From NCBI RefSeq assembly GCF_000717025.1, contig NZ_JNXG01000010.1, forward strand, positions 124,001 to 188,000: 64,000 nucleotides of DNA, written 5' to 3'. The notes beneath the pieces were generated by a model, which searched no databases, was not told the DNA's origin, and saw nothing but the letters and a program-made list of their open reading frames with translations. Positions 8,143 to 17,568 of this stretch are shown in pieces (within the stretch, counting starts at the first letter, position 1; every line of letters begins with the position of its first letter). Position numbers and translations under genes: made by a program. This stretch comes from Streptomyces atroolivaceus (lineage in GTDB: Bacteria; Actinomycetota; Actinomycetes; Streptomycetales; Streptomycetaceae).

Positions 8143-8873
8143 CCCTCCTGCGGGACCACGACCTGGCGCGCGCCTTCGATCACGCGTCCCACACGTACGA
8201 CCGGCTCACCGCGCTGCATCCGGGCTACCGGTCCGGTCTCCTCCGCTCGGCGCACCGCCTGCGGCTGCCCCGTGGCGGAAGGGGACTGCGGGTGCTCGAC
8301 CTCGGATGCGGTACGGGCGCGTCCACGCGGGCGCTGCTCCGGGCCGCTCCCCATGCCCGGATCACGGCCGTCGACGCCTCCGTCGGCATGCTGGACCGTG
8401 CGCGCGCGAAACGCTGGCCGCCGAACGTCCGTTTCCTGCACCGGTCCGCGGAGGACCTCGCCGTCACCGATGACGACGGTTCGTACGACGCCGTCTTCGC
8501 CGCCTACCTGTTCCGCAACGTCGCGGTACCCGGCGAGGTCCTCGGGGCCGTGCGCTCCCTGCTGCGTCCCGGCGGCCGCCTGCTGGTCCACGAGTACAGC
8601 CTCAGTGGCTCAGCGGTGCACCGGGCCGTGTGGAACACGGTCTGCCGGGGTGTCATCGTCCCGGTGGGCACGCTGACAGGAAACCGCGAGCTGTACCACC
8701 ACCTCTGGCGCAGCGTCCTGACGTTCGACACGGCGCCCGTCTTCGCACAGCGGATGACCAGGGCCGGATTCCCGTTCGTGCGGACCGTTCCCGTCAGCGG
8801 CTGGCAGGCCGGGATCGTCCACGTGTTCCTCGCCCGGCGAGGAGCCGGATCCACCGGTCCCGAGGCGTCATGA
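8139..8873 (+). CDS. crtT: SAM-dependent methyltransferase of the carotenoid cluster
   Basis: A 244-residue class I methyltransferase. Motif I is VLDLGCGTG at 52-60, followed by ITAVDASVGMLDRAR and YDAVFAAYLFRNV, a UbiE/COQ5-like arrangement. In Streptomyces carotenoid clusters the gene in this position is called crtT and is a putative methyltransferase whose substrate is not settled. It overlaps crtY upstream and crtU downstream by ATGA, so all are probably translated together. Confidence 0.85.
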   Translation: MTLLRDHDLARAFDHASHTYDRLTALHPGYRSGLLRSAHRLRLPRGGRGLRVLDLGCGTGASTRALLRAAPHARITAVDASVGMLDRARAKRWPPNVRFLHRSAEDLAVTDDDGSYDAVFAAYLFRNVAVPGEVLGAVRSLLRPGGRLLVHEYSLSGSAVHRAVWNTVCRGVIVPVGTLTGNRELYHHLWRSVLTFDTAPVFAQRMTRAGFPFVRTVPVSGWQAGIVHVFLARRGAGSTGPEAS

Positions 8874-10432
8874 GAGCCCGCGGGCACCGGTCCGGCGCCG
8901 CCCGGCACGGACGCGACCGCCGGGCGGAGGTGCTCGTGCCCCGACCGGGGCTCGAGCGCCTCACCGGCGACGCACCATCGGCGGCGGTGATCGGCGGCGG
9001 CATCGCCGGCATCGCGGCGGCGACCGCACTCGCCGAGCGCGGTGTCCGCGTGACGCTGTACGAGAAGGGGGACTCCCTCGGCGGCCGGCTCGCCGGTTGG
9101 CCCGTCCGTCTGGCGGACGGGTCGGGGGCGACGATGAGCCGCGGCTTCCACGCCTTCTTCCGCCAGTACTACAACCTGCGCGGGCTGTTGCGTCGTACGG
9201 ATCCCGGACTCGCGTCGCTCACCCCGTTGCCGGACTACCCCCTCCTGCACCGTGACGGCATGGCGGACGGGTTCGCCCGCGTGCCGAGGACCCCACCGTG
9301 GAGCGCGCTCGGATTCGTCGCGCTCAGCCCGTCGTTCGGCTGGCGCGACCTCGCCGCGATGAACCCCCGCGAGGCCCTGCCCCTCCTGGACGTGCGGGTC
9401 CCCGAGGTGTACGAGCGGTTCGACGGGATCAGCGCCGAGGACTTCCTGCGCCGCATCAACTTCCCCGAGGCGGCCCACCACCTGGCCTTCGAGGTGTTCT
9501 CCCGCAGCTTCTTCGCCGACCCGCGCGAGCTGTCGGCCGCGGAACTGCTGCTGATGTTCCACATCTACTTCCTCGGGTCGTCCGAGGGCCTCCTCTTCGA
9601 CGTGCCGCGCGACCCGTTCCCCCAGGCGCTCTGGGAACCTCTGGGCGGCTATCTGGGCCGGCTCGGCGCCGAGGTGCGCACCGGCACTCCTGTCCACCGT
9701 CTCCGCCCGGCCGCCGAGGGGGACCTGACCGTGGAGACCGAAGGGGCGGCCGACCGCCACCAGGCCGTCGTCCTCGCCCTTGACACGGACGGCCTTCGCC
9801 ATGTCGTCTCCGCGTCCGAGCAGTTGGGGGACGCCTCGTGGCGCGCGGACATCGCGGCCCTGCGCACCGCACCGCCGTTCCTCGTGTCACGGCTCTGGCT
9901 CGACCGCCCCGTGCGCGAGGACCGCGCGGGGTTCCTCGGCACCAGCGGCTTCGACGGGCTCGACAACGTCAGCGTCCTCGACCGCTGGGAAGGCGAGTCC
10001 GCCCGCTGGGCCGCGCGGACGGGCGGCTCCGTGGTCGAACTGCACGCCTACGCCGTCGACGAGGGCGCCGAACCGAAGGAGGTACAGCGCCGGATGCTCG
10101 ACCGGCTGCACGAGATCTATCCCGAGACCGCGGACGCCGAAGCCGTCGACGCCCGTCACGAGTGGCGCGCGGACTGCCCCGTCTTCACCGTGGGCGGCTA
10201 CCACCGGCGTCCGGGCGTGCGCACGCCCCACCCTCGCGTCACACTGGCGGGCGACCTGGTCCGCACCGGCCTGCCCGTGGCTCTGATGGAGCGCGCGGCG
10301 ACCTCGGGATTCCTGGCGGCCAACGCGCTCCTCGCCGGCTGGGGCGTCCGGGGGCAGGTGCTCTGGACCGTCCCGCGCGCCGGGCGCTCCCGTGTCCTGC
10401 GCACCCTCGCGGGCATGGCCGCGAGGCACTGA
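8870..10432 (+). CDS. crtU: Isorenieratene synthase (beta-carotene desaturase/methyltransferase)
   Basis: A 520-residue flavoprotein of the CrtU type, which converts the beta-ionone rings of beta-carotene into the aromatic rings of isorenieratene by desaturation and methyl migration. VIGGGIAGIAAATALAERG (GGGIAG at 42-47), GGRLAGW, MSRGFHAFFRQYYNLRGLLR, and the C-terminal VTLAGD segment fit the family. The first ~35 residues are arginine-rich and lie before the Rossmann fold, so the true start could be later; ATG 8870 is chosen because it gives the same ATGA overlap as the other junctions. It ends 3 bp from the converging crtV gene. Confidence 0.9.
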   Translation: MRARGHRSGAARHGRDRRAEVLVPRPGLERLTGDAPSAAVIGGGIAGIAAATALAERGVRVTLYEKGDSLGGRLAGWPVRLADGSGATMSRGFHAFFRQYYNLRGLLRRTDPGLASLTPLPDYPLLHRDGMADGFARVPRTPPWSALGFVALSPSFGWRDLAAMNPREALPLLDVRVPEVYERFDGISAEDFLRRINFPEAAHHLAFEVFSRSFFADPRELSAAELLLMFHIYFLGSSEGLLFDVPRDPFPQALWEPLGGYLGRLGAEVRTGTPVHRLRPAAEGDLTVETEGAADRHQAVVLALDTDGLRHVVSASEQLGDASWRADIAALRTAPPFLVSRLWLDRPVREDRAGFLGTSGFDGLDNVSVLDRWEGESARWAARTGGSVVELHAYAVDEGAEPKEVQRRMLDRLHEIYPETADAEAVDARHEWRADCPVFTVGGYHRRPGVRTPHPRVTLAGDLVRTGLPVALMERAATSGFLAANALLAGWGVRGQVLWTVPRAGRSRVLRTLAGMAARH

Positions 10433-10435
10433 CGC

Positions 10436-11398
10436 TCAGCCGGGGAAGCGCCCGGTGCTCCGCAGCGCCCAGCGGCGCTCCGCGTAGGCCAGGTCGTCGC
10501 GCCAGAGCCGGCCGGCCGTCCGGCGCATCAACGGCCTCAGCGCGGGCGCGACGGCTCGCGCCAGGGCGAAGCCCCGCCGGTCCGAGGCCGCGACGACGGC
10601 CTCGACCACGGCCGTCCGCGGGGCCGTCGCACCGGGTGGGGTGAGCGGCGTGGCGTGGGTCTCCACCACCGACCCGGAGCCCTCGCCGTCCGTGATGTGC
10701 ATGACCACCGTGCGCGGTCCGGGCGCGGTGAACACCGCCCGCACCGGAACCACCAGCCGTCCGGCGACCTTGAACGAGACGTCGACGGCGAACGCGTCGT
10801 CCCCGGCGTCCTCGGGAGTGCCGGTCACCCTCAGTCCGACGAACGCGTACGGGTGGAACCAGGAACCGTGCCAGGGGTCCAGCCGGTTGGCGACCACGTC
10901 CTCGGGTTCGCACCGGCCCACCGCCGTGAACACCGCCTCCACCGCGGCCGCCGGTACGGGTCTCGCCGGTACGACGGGGCGTTCCAGCGGAGCTTCGCCA
11001 CCGGCCGGGTCCAGCCGCACCCAGACCAGCACCCCGTCGTCGTGCACGGGATACGGCTCCCATCCGGCGAACGGCCCGCCGTCCAGGGCCAGGCCGTGCC
11101 AGTGGCACACGAGCGTCCCGCACGCCACCCGGCTGTCGCGCAACGGGGCTCCCAGATGGGGGCACTCCCCCGGCCCGGCGTGCAGCGCACCGGCCCCGGA
11201 CCGCCACAGGACGACCTCCACCCCGGCGACCGTCCGCCCGTACGGGCGGTCCCGCCCGCCGATCTCCCGGGAGGCCCCGACGACGTACCAGTTGCCCGAC
11301 GGCCGGGCGGCGGCACGCTTCAGGGCTTCGGCGATCAGTGCGGGCTTCGCCTCACGCCAGGTGGGAGTCTGCCGCTCCCAGCGGGGAGCGCGCCGCAC
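10436..11398 (-). CDS. crtV: Rieske iron-sulfur protein with DUF5914 domain (CrtV position)
   Basis: A ~320-residue protein. A Rieske [2Fe-2S] site is seen as C79-x-H81 (CPHLGAP) and C98-x-x-H101 (CHWHG), 16 residues apart. The rest matches a DUF5914-like C-terminal domain with a conserved NRLDPWHGSWFHPYAF segment. It occupies the crtV position of Streptomyces crtEIBV operons; the name crtV has been attached to a methylesterase annotation, which the motifs here do not support. An electron-transfer or oxygenase role on carotenoids is inference. The start is uncertain: GTG 11398 is in frame but lacks an RBS, while ATG 11416 is in another frame. It starts ~40 bp after crtB ends. Confidence 0.75.
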   Translation of the reverse strand: MRRAPRWERQTPTWREAKPALIAEALKRAAARPSGNWYVVGASREIGGRDRPYGRTVAGVEVVLWRSGAGALHAGPGECPHLGAPLRDSRVACGTLVCHWHGLALDGGPFAGWEPYPVHDDGVLVWVRLDPAGGEAPLERPVVPARPVPAAAVEAVFTAVGRCEPEDVVANRLDPWHGSWFHPYAFVGLRVTGTPEDAGDDAFAVDVSFKVAGRLVVPVRAVFTAPGPRTVVMHITDGEGSGSVVETHATPLTPPGATAPRTAVVEAVVAASDRRGFALARAVAPALRPLMRRTAGRLWRDDLAYAERRWALRSTGRFPG

Positions 11399-11439
11399 CC
11401 GCAGGGGTGACGTCCATGTCCTCCGTCGGCGCGGACCGT

Positions 11440-12426
11440 TCACCGGAGGGAGCCCTCCGCTCCGGCGACCGCTCCCTGCGCCGGGCCGGGCGGCCGGGTG
11501 CGCATCCGTGCTCCCAGGATCCGTACGACACCGGCCGCGGCGGTGACGGCCCGCCGGCGCCTCCGCACCACGGCACGCCGGTGCAGCACCCGGTGGTCGT
11601 CGGCTGCGATCGCGTCGAGGATCCCCCGGTACAGGACGAACGCCGTACGGATGCAGGGCCGTACCCGCGGCTCCAGCATGGCGATGCCCGGCGCCGCCTC
11701 CCGGTAGACGGCCCGGATCACCGCCTCGGCCTCCACGAAGGCCGCCCGGATCCGCGGGTCGTGACGTCCGGTGCGGCGGCTCCACTCCAGCAGGGGCCGG
11801 TCCACGCCGTGGGCGCCGAGCAGGTCCGCCGGCAGGTAGACGCGCCCGCGGTCCAGGTCCTCGCCCACGTCCCGCAGGAAGTTGGTCAGCTGGAAGGCCA
11901 CACCGAGGGCGGCCGCGTGCGGAGCCGCCTTCTCCCTGGCCACGACCGCCCCGAGCACGGGCAGCATCTGGAGGCCGATCACCGCTGCCGAACCGTGCAT
12001 GTAGGCCCGCAGATCGGCGTACGTCGGATAGTCGGTGACGGTGAGATCGCTGCGCATGGACGCCATGAAGTCGGCGAACAGGGCGTGGTCGATGGCGTAG
12101 CGCCGGGCGGTGTCCGACACTGCCCTGACCACGGGCTCGTCACCGCTTCCCGTGCGGAGTGCGTGGGCCAGGTCGTTCTCCAGCAGACGCAGCAGACGGT
12201 CGCGTTCCCCGGTGGGCTGCCTGCGGTCCAGGTCGTCCACGATGTCGTCGGCCCACCGGGCGAAGCCGTACAGCGCGTGCACCGCGCAGCGGCGTTCGAC
12301 GGGCAGCAGCCGGGTGGCCAGGAAGTACGTCCGGCCGTGCTGCGCGTTGAGCTGGCGGCACCGGGCGTAGGCGGCGCGCAGGTCGGGCCCGGTGATCCCT
12401 GCGGCGTCCAGTTCACGTCGGTTCAT
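11440..12426 (-). CDS. crtB: Phytoene synthase
   Basis: A 328-residue squalene/phytoene synthase family enzyme that joins two geranylgeranyl diphosphates to phytoene. The two Asp-rich substrate-Mg sites are visible: [15 protein letters not shown] (DDIVDD at 60-65) and the later [20 protein letters not shown]. The ATG overlaps the crtI stop by ATGA. The C-terminus is an Arg-rich tail of ~30 residues. It is third in the crtEIBV operon. Confidence 0.95.
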   Translation of the reverse strand: MNRRELDAAGITGPDLRAAYARCRQLNAQHGRTYFLATRLLPVERRCAVHALYGFARWADDIVDDLDRRQPTGERDRLLRLLENDLAHALRTGSGDEPVVRAVSDTARRYAIDHALFADFMASMRSDLTVTDYPTYADLRAYMHGSAAVIGLQMLPVLGAVVAREKAAPHAAALGVAFQLTNFLRDVGEDLDRGRVYLPADLLGAHGVDRPLLEWSRRTGRHDPRIRAAFVEAEAVIRAVYREAAPGIAMLEPRVRPCIRTAFVLYRGILDAIAADDHRVLHRRAVVRRRRRAVTAAAGVVRILGARMRTRPPGPAQGAVAGAEGSLR

Positions 12427-13958
12427 CTGGCATGCCCTTCGGTGACGGGGGGACGACGGCGCGCACCCGTAGCGCGGGGAGGGCCCGTGATGCGGGCGGC
12501 GGCGAGCTTGCCGCTGACGAGGACGGTGGGCACGCCCACCCCGGGTGTGGTTCCGCATCCGGCGAGGACGACGTTGTCGTGACCGCGTACGAGGTTGCGG
12601 GGCCGGAAGGGGCCGGTCTGCGCGAAGGTGTGCGACACGGAGAAGGGGGTCCCCGCGGCGAGCCCCTGGGCCGCCCAGTCCATCGGCGTGACCAGCAGTT
12701 CCCGTTCCATCGACGCCTCGAAGCCGTGGAGCCCCCGGCGTTCCAGCTCCGCCAGCAGACTGTCCCGGTAGCGCGGTCCCAGGCCGCGCCAGGCACCCGC
12801 CGAGTAGCCGGCGGTGGTGTTGGGGCACGGGGCCAGGACGTAGTGCAGGTGCCGGCCGCGCGGCGCGAGGGACGGGTCGTGCGTCGTCGGACGGGTGATG
12901 AGCAGCGACGGGTCGCTCATCAGCCGCCCGGTCCGGGTGAGTTCGTCGAATGTGCGCTCCCAGGCCGCGCCGAAGGACAGCGTGTGGTGCGCCAGCTCCG
13001 GCCAGGTACGGTCCGTGCCGGCGTGCAGGATCACGGCCGACGGCGCGTGGCGCAGCGGCACGGGCCGGCGTGGCGTCCGGCCCAGGAGGCGGTGGACGAC
13101 GGGCAGGTCCGGTGTCAGGACGACCGCGTCGCAGGCGATCCGTTCACCCGACTCCAGCCGTACGGCCCGGACGCGCCCCGCCGACCGTTCCAGTGCGCTC
13201 ACCTCCGCGGACCAGCGGAACTCGCCTCCGGCGTCGGTGGCGGCGTCCGCCATCGCCCGGGGCAGTGCGTACATGCCGCCCTTCGGGAACCAGACGCCCG
13301 CGACCGTGTCCATGTAGGCGATGACGGCGTAGGCGGCGAGCGCCCGGGCCGGGGCGACTCCCGCGTACAGCGACTGGAAGGAGAACACCCTGCGCAGCCG
13401 GGGGTCCGAGAGGAATCTGGCGATCTGCGGATCGAGCCGGCCGAAGCCCCCCAGGGCCGCCAGCCGGGCCAGGTCCGGATGCAGGAGCTGGAAGGGCGAG
13501 TCGAAGTTGGTGTCGATGAAGCGGTGCATCTGTGCCTGGTAGAGCTTCTCCAGCCAGCGGCGCAGCCGGCGGTACCCCGCAGCCTCCGTCCCCCCGGCGA
13601 ACCTCCGTACCTCGGCCTCCATGGCGTCGCCGTCCGTGTGGACGTCCAGGCCGCTGCCGTCCGCGAAGCGGGCCCGGTAGGCCGGGTGCAGCGGGACGAG
13701 CTCCACCCTCCGGTGAAGACTGTCCCCTACGGCGGCGAAGGCCTCGTCGGCCAGGTGCGGCATGGTCAGCACCGTCGGCCCGGTGTCGACCCGGTATCCG
13801 CCGAGTTCGAGCCGTCCCGCACGTCCTCCGGGCCCGGCGTGCCGTTCGACCACGGTCACCCGCCGTCCGGCGCCGAGGAGATGGAGGGCGGTCGCGAGGC
13901 CGGACAGTCCGGCGCCGATCACCACCACGTGGTCCGTGGGGCCGGACACGGTTCTCAT
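12423..13958 (-). CDS. crtI: Phytoene desaturase
   Basis: A 511-residue CrtI-type desaturase that turns phytoene into lycopene. It has [19 protein letters not shown] with GAGLSG at 15-20, an [11 protein letters not shown] segment, and the C-terminal CrtI signature ([20 protein letters not shown]). Length and motifs are full-size for the family. It overlaps crtE and crtB by four bases at either end (ATGA), which indicates coupled translation in one message. Confidence 0.95.
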   Translation of the reverse strand: MRTVSGPTDHVVVIGAGLSGLATALHLLGAGRRVTVVERHAGPGGRAGRLELGGYRVDTGPTVLTMPHLADEAFAAVGDSLHRRVELVPLHPAYRARFADGSGLDVHTDGDAMEAEVRRFAGGTEAAGYRRLRRWLEKLYQAQMHRFIDTNFDSPFQLLHPDLARLAALGGFGRLDPQIARFLSDPRLRRVFSFQSLYAGVAPARALAAYAVIAYMDTVAGVWFPKGGMYALPRAMADAATDAGGEFRWSAEVSALERSAGRVRAVRLESGERIACDAVVLTPDLPVVHRLLGRTPRRPVPLRHAPSAVILHAGTDRTWPELAHHTLSFGAAWERTFDELTRTGRLMSDPSLLITRPTTHDPSLAPRGRHLHYVLAPCPNTTAGYSAGAWRGLGPRYRDSLLAELERRGLHGFEASMERELLVTPMDWAAQGLAAGTPFSVSHTFAQTGPFRPRNLVRGHDNVVLAGCGTTPGVGVPTVLVSGKLAAARITGPPRATGARRRPPVTEGHAR

Positions 13959-15136
13959 CCGCCCTCCCCGTCCCGGACGGGGCCGGTGCCCACGGCCCTG
14001 GCCACCAGGGCGGCGAATTCCCGCCGGGCCCGGGCGTCCGCGCCGACGGACGCGAAGTGGCTCAGGCTCGACGCCGAGAGCTCGGCGATCTCCTCCTCCA
14101 CCAGCACCCGCGCGCCCGTACGTTCCAGGGCGGCGCGCATCCGGTCGACCGTTCCTCCGCCACCTGTGACCCCCTCGGGGCCGAGCACGGCCAGAGCATC
14201 GGTGTCTCCCGACTCGGCGGCGCGCCGGAGAGCGACGGCGAGGAGGTAGGTGAGTTTGCGTCCGCGCAGGTCCTCGTCTGCGGGCTTCCCCGTCACGGCC
14301 GGATCCCCGAACGCGCCCAGCAGGTCGTCACGGAGCTGGAAGGCGAGTCCGGCGCACCGTCCGGCGGACCGCAGCCCGTCCGTGACGCGGACATCCGCCC
14401 CGGCCAGGGACGCCCCCAGGGCGAGCGGACGCTCCACGGTGTAGAGCGCGCTCTTGAGCGTCGCGATGTTCCTGGCCTGGGCGGTGTCGGACGAACCCGT
14501 CGCCTGTGCCCGCATGTCCAGGTACTGGCCGGCGACCATCTCGCCGCGCATCGCCTGCCACTCCCGGTGAAGCTGTTCGCCGTACGGGGACGCCAGCGCG
14601 GTCTCGGTGAGCAGATCGTCGGCCCACGCCAGCGCCAGGTCCCCGGCGAGCACCGCGGCGGTGGCCGAGTAGGACGCGGCGGAACCGCGCATGCGGCCCG
14701 CCTTGTGCACGCGTGCGAAATCCGCGTGCACGGCGGGCGCGCCCCGGCGTACCGGCGACTCGTCCATGACGTCGTCGTGCACCAGCGCGCAGGCCTGCAG
14801 AAGTTCCAGTGCGGCGCCGATGCGCAGCGGGGTCCGGGGGTCTCCGGCGCCTCCGGCGGCGAGCCAGCCGCACCAGACGAAGGCCGTCCGCAGCCTTTTG
14901 CCGCCGTGCAGGACGAATGTGGCGACCCGGGAGGCCACCTCCTCGGCGAACACGGGGTCGACGCGCCTGGCTTCCCGCAGCCTGGTCCGCAGGTACTCCG
15001 CGAGGACGGCGTCCACGGCCGCGGCCGCCTCTGCGGCAGTGTGCGGGGCCGGGCCTGGGCCTGTGCCCGCGCCGGAGCCGGGGTGGGGTCCGGCGATCCC
15101 GCCGGTGCCCGCCCGCGTCGCCCGTGGACCGAGCAT
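13955..15136 (-). CDS. crtE: Geranylgeranyl diphosphate synthase
   Basis: A 393-residue polyprenyl synthetase supplying the C20 precursor for phytoene. It shows LHGGKRLRTAF, the first Asp-rich motif VHDDVMDESPVRRG and the second FQLRDDLLGAFGD, plus GKPADEDLRGRK. The first ~40 residues are Gly/Pro-rich and poorly constrained. ATG 15136 is chosen because GAAAGGGG lies before it; an upstream extension to 15226 has no RBS. It is the first gene of the leftward operon. Confidence 0.93.
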   Translation of the reverse strand: MLGPRATRAGTGGIAGPHPGSGAGTGPGPAPHTAAEAAAAVDAVLAEYLRTRLREARRVDPVFAEEVASRVATFVLHGGKRLRTAFVWCGWLAAGGAGDPRTPLRIGAALELLQACALVHDDVMDESPVRRGAPAVHADFARVHKAGRMRGSAASYSATAAVLAGDLALAWADDLLTETALASPYGEQLHREWQAMRGEMVAGQYLDMRAQATGSSDTAQARNIATLKSALYTVERPLALGASLAGADVRVTDGLRSAGRCAGLAFQLRDDLLGAFGDPAVTGKPADEDLRGRKLTYLLAVALRRAAESGDTDALAVLGPEGVTGGGGTVDRMRAALERTGARVLVEEEIAELSASSLSHFASVGADARARREFAALVARAVGTGPVRDGEGG

Positions 15137-15563
15137 GGAGAGCCCCTTTCGCCCGGTTGTCCGCTCGCGCGTCCACCGGTGCTTCCGGCCGCGAGGTTCG
15201 CGGATGCCCCTATGCCTGCCCGGCACACGGCCCTGTCGGAGCGGAGTTCACCCGGTCGGCGGACGGAAAGGAGGGATCCGGATCAGGAAGCCGCCGCAGC
15301 CCGGCGTCTTCCCGTCGGCGACGGCAGGCTGCGGCACGCAGAGCACCGGTGCGGCGGGAAGCCCTCGGCTCCTGTCAGGCCGTTCCGTTCCGGGCGGGCA
15401 CGTGGACGCAAGGGCCGGCCGCTCTGTTCACTCGCTGTCCGACACCCAGGACGTGCGGCCCCCGTGGCGGTGGACCTTCACCTGGGGACGCGCGTTCCGC
15501 AGGGCCTCTCCGGGGCGCGAGGAACCGCAGCAGCGCCCCGGGACGGCGGTCATGCTGGTCACC
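15137..15563. other. 427-base gap holding the crtE promoter region
   Basis: No gene is visible in this stretch. It must contain the promoter of the crtEIBV operon, but I could not identify a convincing -35/-10 pair or an operator. It also covers the region after the AhpD-like gene, where I found no strong terminator hairpin. Confidence 0.4.
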
Positions 15564-16052
15564 TCACTGCCTGGGGACACCGCGGACGGGGTGCTTGCTC
15601 ATGATCGAGACCCGGTTGAACGCGTTGATGGTGACGGCCACCCAGACCACGGCGGCCGTCTCGTCGTCCGACAGGGTCTGGCGTGCCGCGGCGTAGGCGT
15701 CCTCCTGAAGGGCGGCGTCCGCGGGGTGCGTCGTCGCCTCGGCCAGCGCGAGGGCGGCACGCTCCTGCGGGGTGAAGACCTCGGTGTCGCGCCAGGCTGC
15801 CAGCACTCCGAGCCGCTGAGCCGTCTCGCCCGCACGCAGCGCGGCCCGGGTGTGGACGTCCAGGCAGTACGCGCAGCCGTTGATCTGTGACACCCGGAGG
15901 TTGACGAGTTCGACCAGCGTGCGGTCCAGCCCCGCCTCCTGGGCCACCGCGCGCACCGCTTCGGCCGTGGCCGTCAGGGCGTGGTAGGCCTTCGGGCTCT
16001 GCTTGTCGACGTAGACCCGCTTCTCCGCACGGACTGCCTCCGTACCGTTCAC
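15564..16052 (-). CDS. AhpD/carboxymuconolactone decarboxylase-like protein
   Basis: A 162-residue protein of the AhpD-like superfamily. The redox motif C-x-x-C-x-x-x-H is seen in INGCAYCLDVHTRAAL, preceded by LVELVNLRVSQ. Such proteins act as small peroxidase or thiol-redox proteins. GTG 16052 is the best start, with GAGGAG six bases upstream. It is divergent from the pirin gene, and pirin/AhpD-like pairs fit oxidative or electrophile stress; that role is inference. Confidence 0.85.
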   Translation of the reverse strand: MNGTEAVRAEKRVYVDKQSPKAYHALTATAEAVRAVAQEAGLDRTLVELVNLRVSQINGCAYCLDVHTRAALRAGETAQRLGVLAAWRDTEVFTPQERAALALAEATTHPADAALQEDAYAAARQTLSDDETAAVVWVAVTINAFNRVSIMSKHPVRGVPRQ

Positions 16053-16094
16053 TCCGGACTCCTCACCAGGGCGTGCCGCCCCTCGTCGTGCCGT

Positions 16095-16110
16095 TCGCCC
16101 GAACGGGCGA
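16095..16110. promoter_or_regulatory. Short perfect dyad between AhpD-like and pirin genes
   Basis: TCGCCCG and CGGGCGA are separated by AA (16095-16110). It lies between the two divergent start codons and next to an AT-rich dyad, so it may be part of the same control region. Confidence 0.3.
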
Positions 16111-16113
16111 CGG

Positions 16114-16146
16114 CTTATCATCAAGCATGATTGTTGAACATGAAAG
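16114..16146. promoter_or_regulatory. AT-rich operator candidate of MarR type
   Basis: An AT-rich island in a very GC-rich region contains TCAA (16121-16124) and TTGA (16134-16137) as inverted arms around GCATGATTG, with further ATG/CAT symmetry outside. MarR-family operators often have TTGA/TCAA half-sites. Position between two divergent genes supports a regulatory role; the regulator is not encoded next to it. Confidence 0.4.
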
Positions 16147-16173
16147 CACCGTTGTCGCGCAGGGGGTCCCGCG

Positions 16174-17172
16174 ATGAGCGGAGTCGGCATGGGCCGGGAC
16201 ACCGCGCGCACGGCCGCCGGTGACCGGGAGCCGGCCCTCGGCACCGGCGTCGACGTGCTGACACCACGCGACGTGCCGCTGGGCGGCCCGAGGGCGATGA
16301 CGGTGCGGCGCACGCTGCCGCAGAGAGCCCGCACGCTCATCGGGGCCTGGTGCTTCATCGACCACTACGGTCCCGACGACGTCGCCGAGACGGGCGGAAT
16401 GGATGTGGCCCCGCATCCGCACATCGGCCTGCAGACCGTCAGCTGGCTGTTCAGCGGGGAGATCGAGCACCGCGACAGCATGGGGAGCCACGCCTTCGTG
16501 CGCCCAGGAGAGCTGAACCTCATGACCGGTGGTCACGGAATCAGCCACACGGAGGTCTCCACCCCCGGAACCACGGTTCTGCACGGCGTCCAGCTGTGGG
16601 TGGCGCTTCCTGAAGGACACCGGGACACGGGGCGCGACTTCCGGCACCATGCGCCGGAGCCGGTCCGCCAGGACGGAGCCGTGATCAGGGTGTTCCTCGG
16701 ATCCCTCGCCGGAGACACCTCGCCGGTCCCCACCTTCACCCCACTGCTCGGTGCCGAGATCGTTCTCGCCCCGCATTCCACCACGACCCTGGACACCGAC
16801 CCCGCCTTCGAACACGGCCTCCTCGTCGACCAGGGGGACATCCGCACGGACGGGACGCTGCTGCGCGGTGGCGAACTGGGCTACCTCGGCCCGGGGAACG
16901 CAGAGGTGACCCTGGTCAACGAGACGGACGCGCCCGCTCGGGCGGTGCTCGTGGGCGGAACCCCGTTCGGGGAACGGATCGTCATGTGGTGGAACTTCGT
17001 GGGCCGTAGCCATGAGGACATCGTCGAGGCGCGGCAGGACTGGGAGGCCGGCTCCGGCCGCTTCGGTCATGTCGACGGCTACCCCGGCGACCGTATCCCC
17101 GCCCCGGCCCTCCCCAATGCCACCATCGCACCGCGTGGCAACCCGACCCGCCCGAAAGGCAGCACACGATGA
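16174..17172 (+). CDS. Pirin family protein
   Basis: A 332-residue bicupin of the pirin family. The N-terminal cupin shows FIDHYGP, PHPHIGLQTVSWLFSGEIEHRDSMG and the TGGHGISHTE segment, containing the metal-binding His/Glu set; the C-terminal cupin ends with GGTPFGERIVMWWNFVGRSHEDI. Some bacterial pirins have quercetinase activity, others bind metabolic enzymes or regulate stress; the substrate here is unknown. The ATG has a GGGGG stretch upstream. Its stop overlaps the next gene (ATGA). Confidence 0.9.
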   Translation: MSGVGMGRDTARTAAGDREPALGTGVDVLTPRDVPLGGPRAMTVRRTLPQRARTLIGAWCFIDHYGPDDVAETGGMDVAPHPHIGLQTVSWLFSGEIEHRDSMGSHAFVRPGELNLMTGGHGISHTEVSTPGTTVLHGVQLWVALPEGHRDTGRDFRHHAPEPVRQDGAVIRVFLGSLAGDTSPVPTFTPLLGAEIVLAPHSTTTLDTDPAFEHGLLVDQGDIRTDGTLLRGGELGYLGPGNAEVTLVNETDAPARAVLVGGTPFGERIVMWWNFVGRSHEDIVEARQDWEAGSGRFGHVDGYPGDRIPAPALPNATIAPRGNPTRPKGSTR

Positions 17173-17507
17173 ACCAGGCCACCACCCCGATCGTCCGGAA
17201 CGTGGACGCCAGGCACCGCTACGAGATCCTGGTCGACGGAGAAAGGGCGGGGTTCACCGCCTACCGCGACCGCGACGGGCAGCGCGTGTTCTTCCACACC
17301 GAGATCGATGACGCTTTCGCGGGCCGGGGACTGGCCTCCGTCCTCGTACGGGAGGCGTTGAGCGACGTGCGGTCCTCGGGTGGGCGGATCGTTCCGGTCT
17401 GTCCCTACGTGGCGAAGTTCCTCAAGAAGCAGGAGGAGTTCGCCGACCTCACCGACCCGGTCACGCCCGAGATCCTGCAGTGGCTGGAGACCACCCTGGC
17501 TCGCTGA
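17169..17507 (+). CDS. Small GNAT-like N-acetyltransferase (YjdJ type)
   Basis: A 112-residue minimal GNAT domain. FFHTEIDDAFAGRGLASVLVREAL contains the acetyl-CoA-binding GRGLA turn, and GRIVPVCPYVAKFLKK follows, both characteristic of the YjdJ-like single-domain family. It is coupled to the pirin gene by a 4-base overlap. Substrate unknown. Confidence 0.85.
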   Translation: MNQATTPIVRNVDARHRYEILVDGERAGFTAYRDRDGQRVFFHTEIDDAFAGRGLASVLVREALSDVRSSGGRIVPVCPYVAKFLKKQEEFADLTDPVTPEILQWLETTLAR

Positions 17508-17517
17508 ACACCCTCTC

Positions 17518-17555
17518 CCACGCCCCGCCACGCCCGGACGGCGGGCGGGGCGTGG
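17518..17555. terminator. Bidirectional hairpin between GNAT and GH43 genes
   Basis: A perfect 12-bp stem, CCACGCCCCGCC (17518-17529) with GGCGGGGCGTGG (17544-17555), with a 14-base loop, sits in the 61-bp gap between convergent genes and could end both transcripts. Confidence 0.7.
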
Positions 17556-17568
17556 CCCTGGGGCTCCG

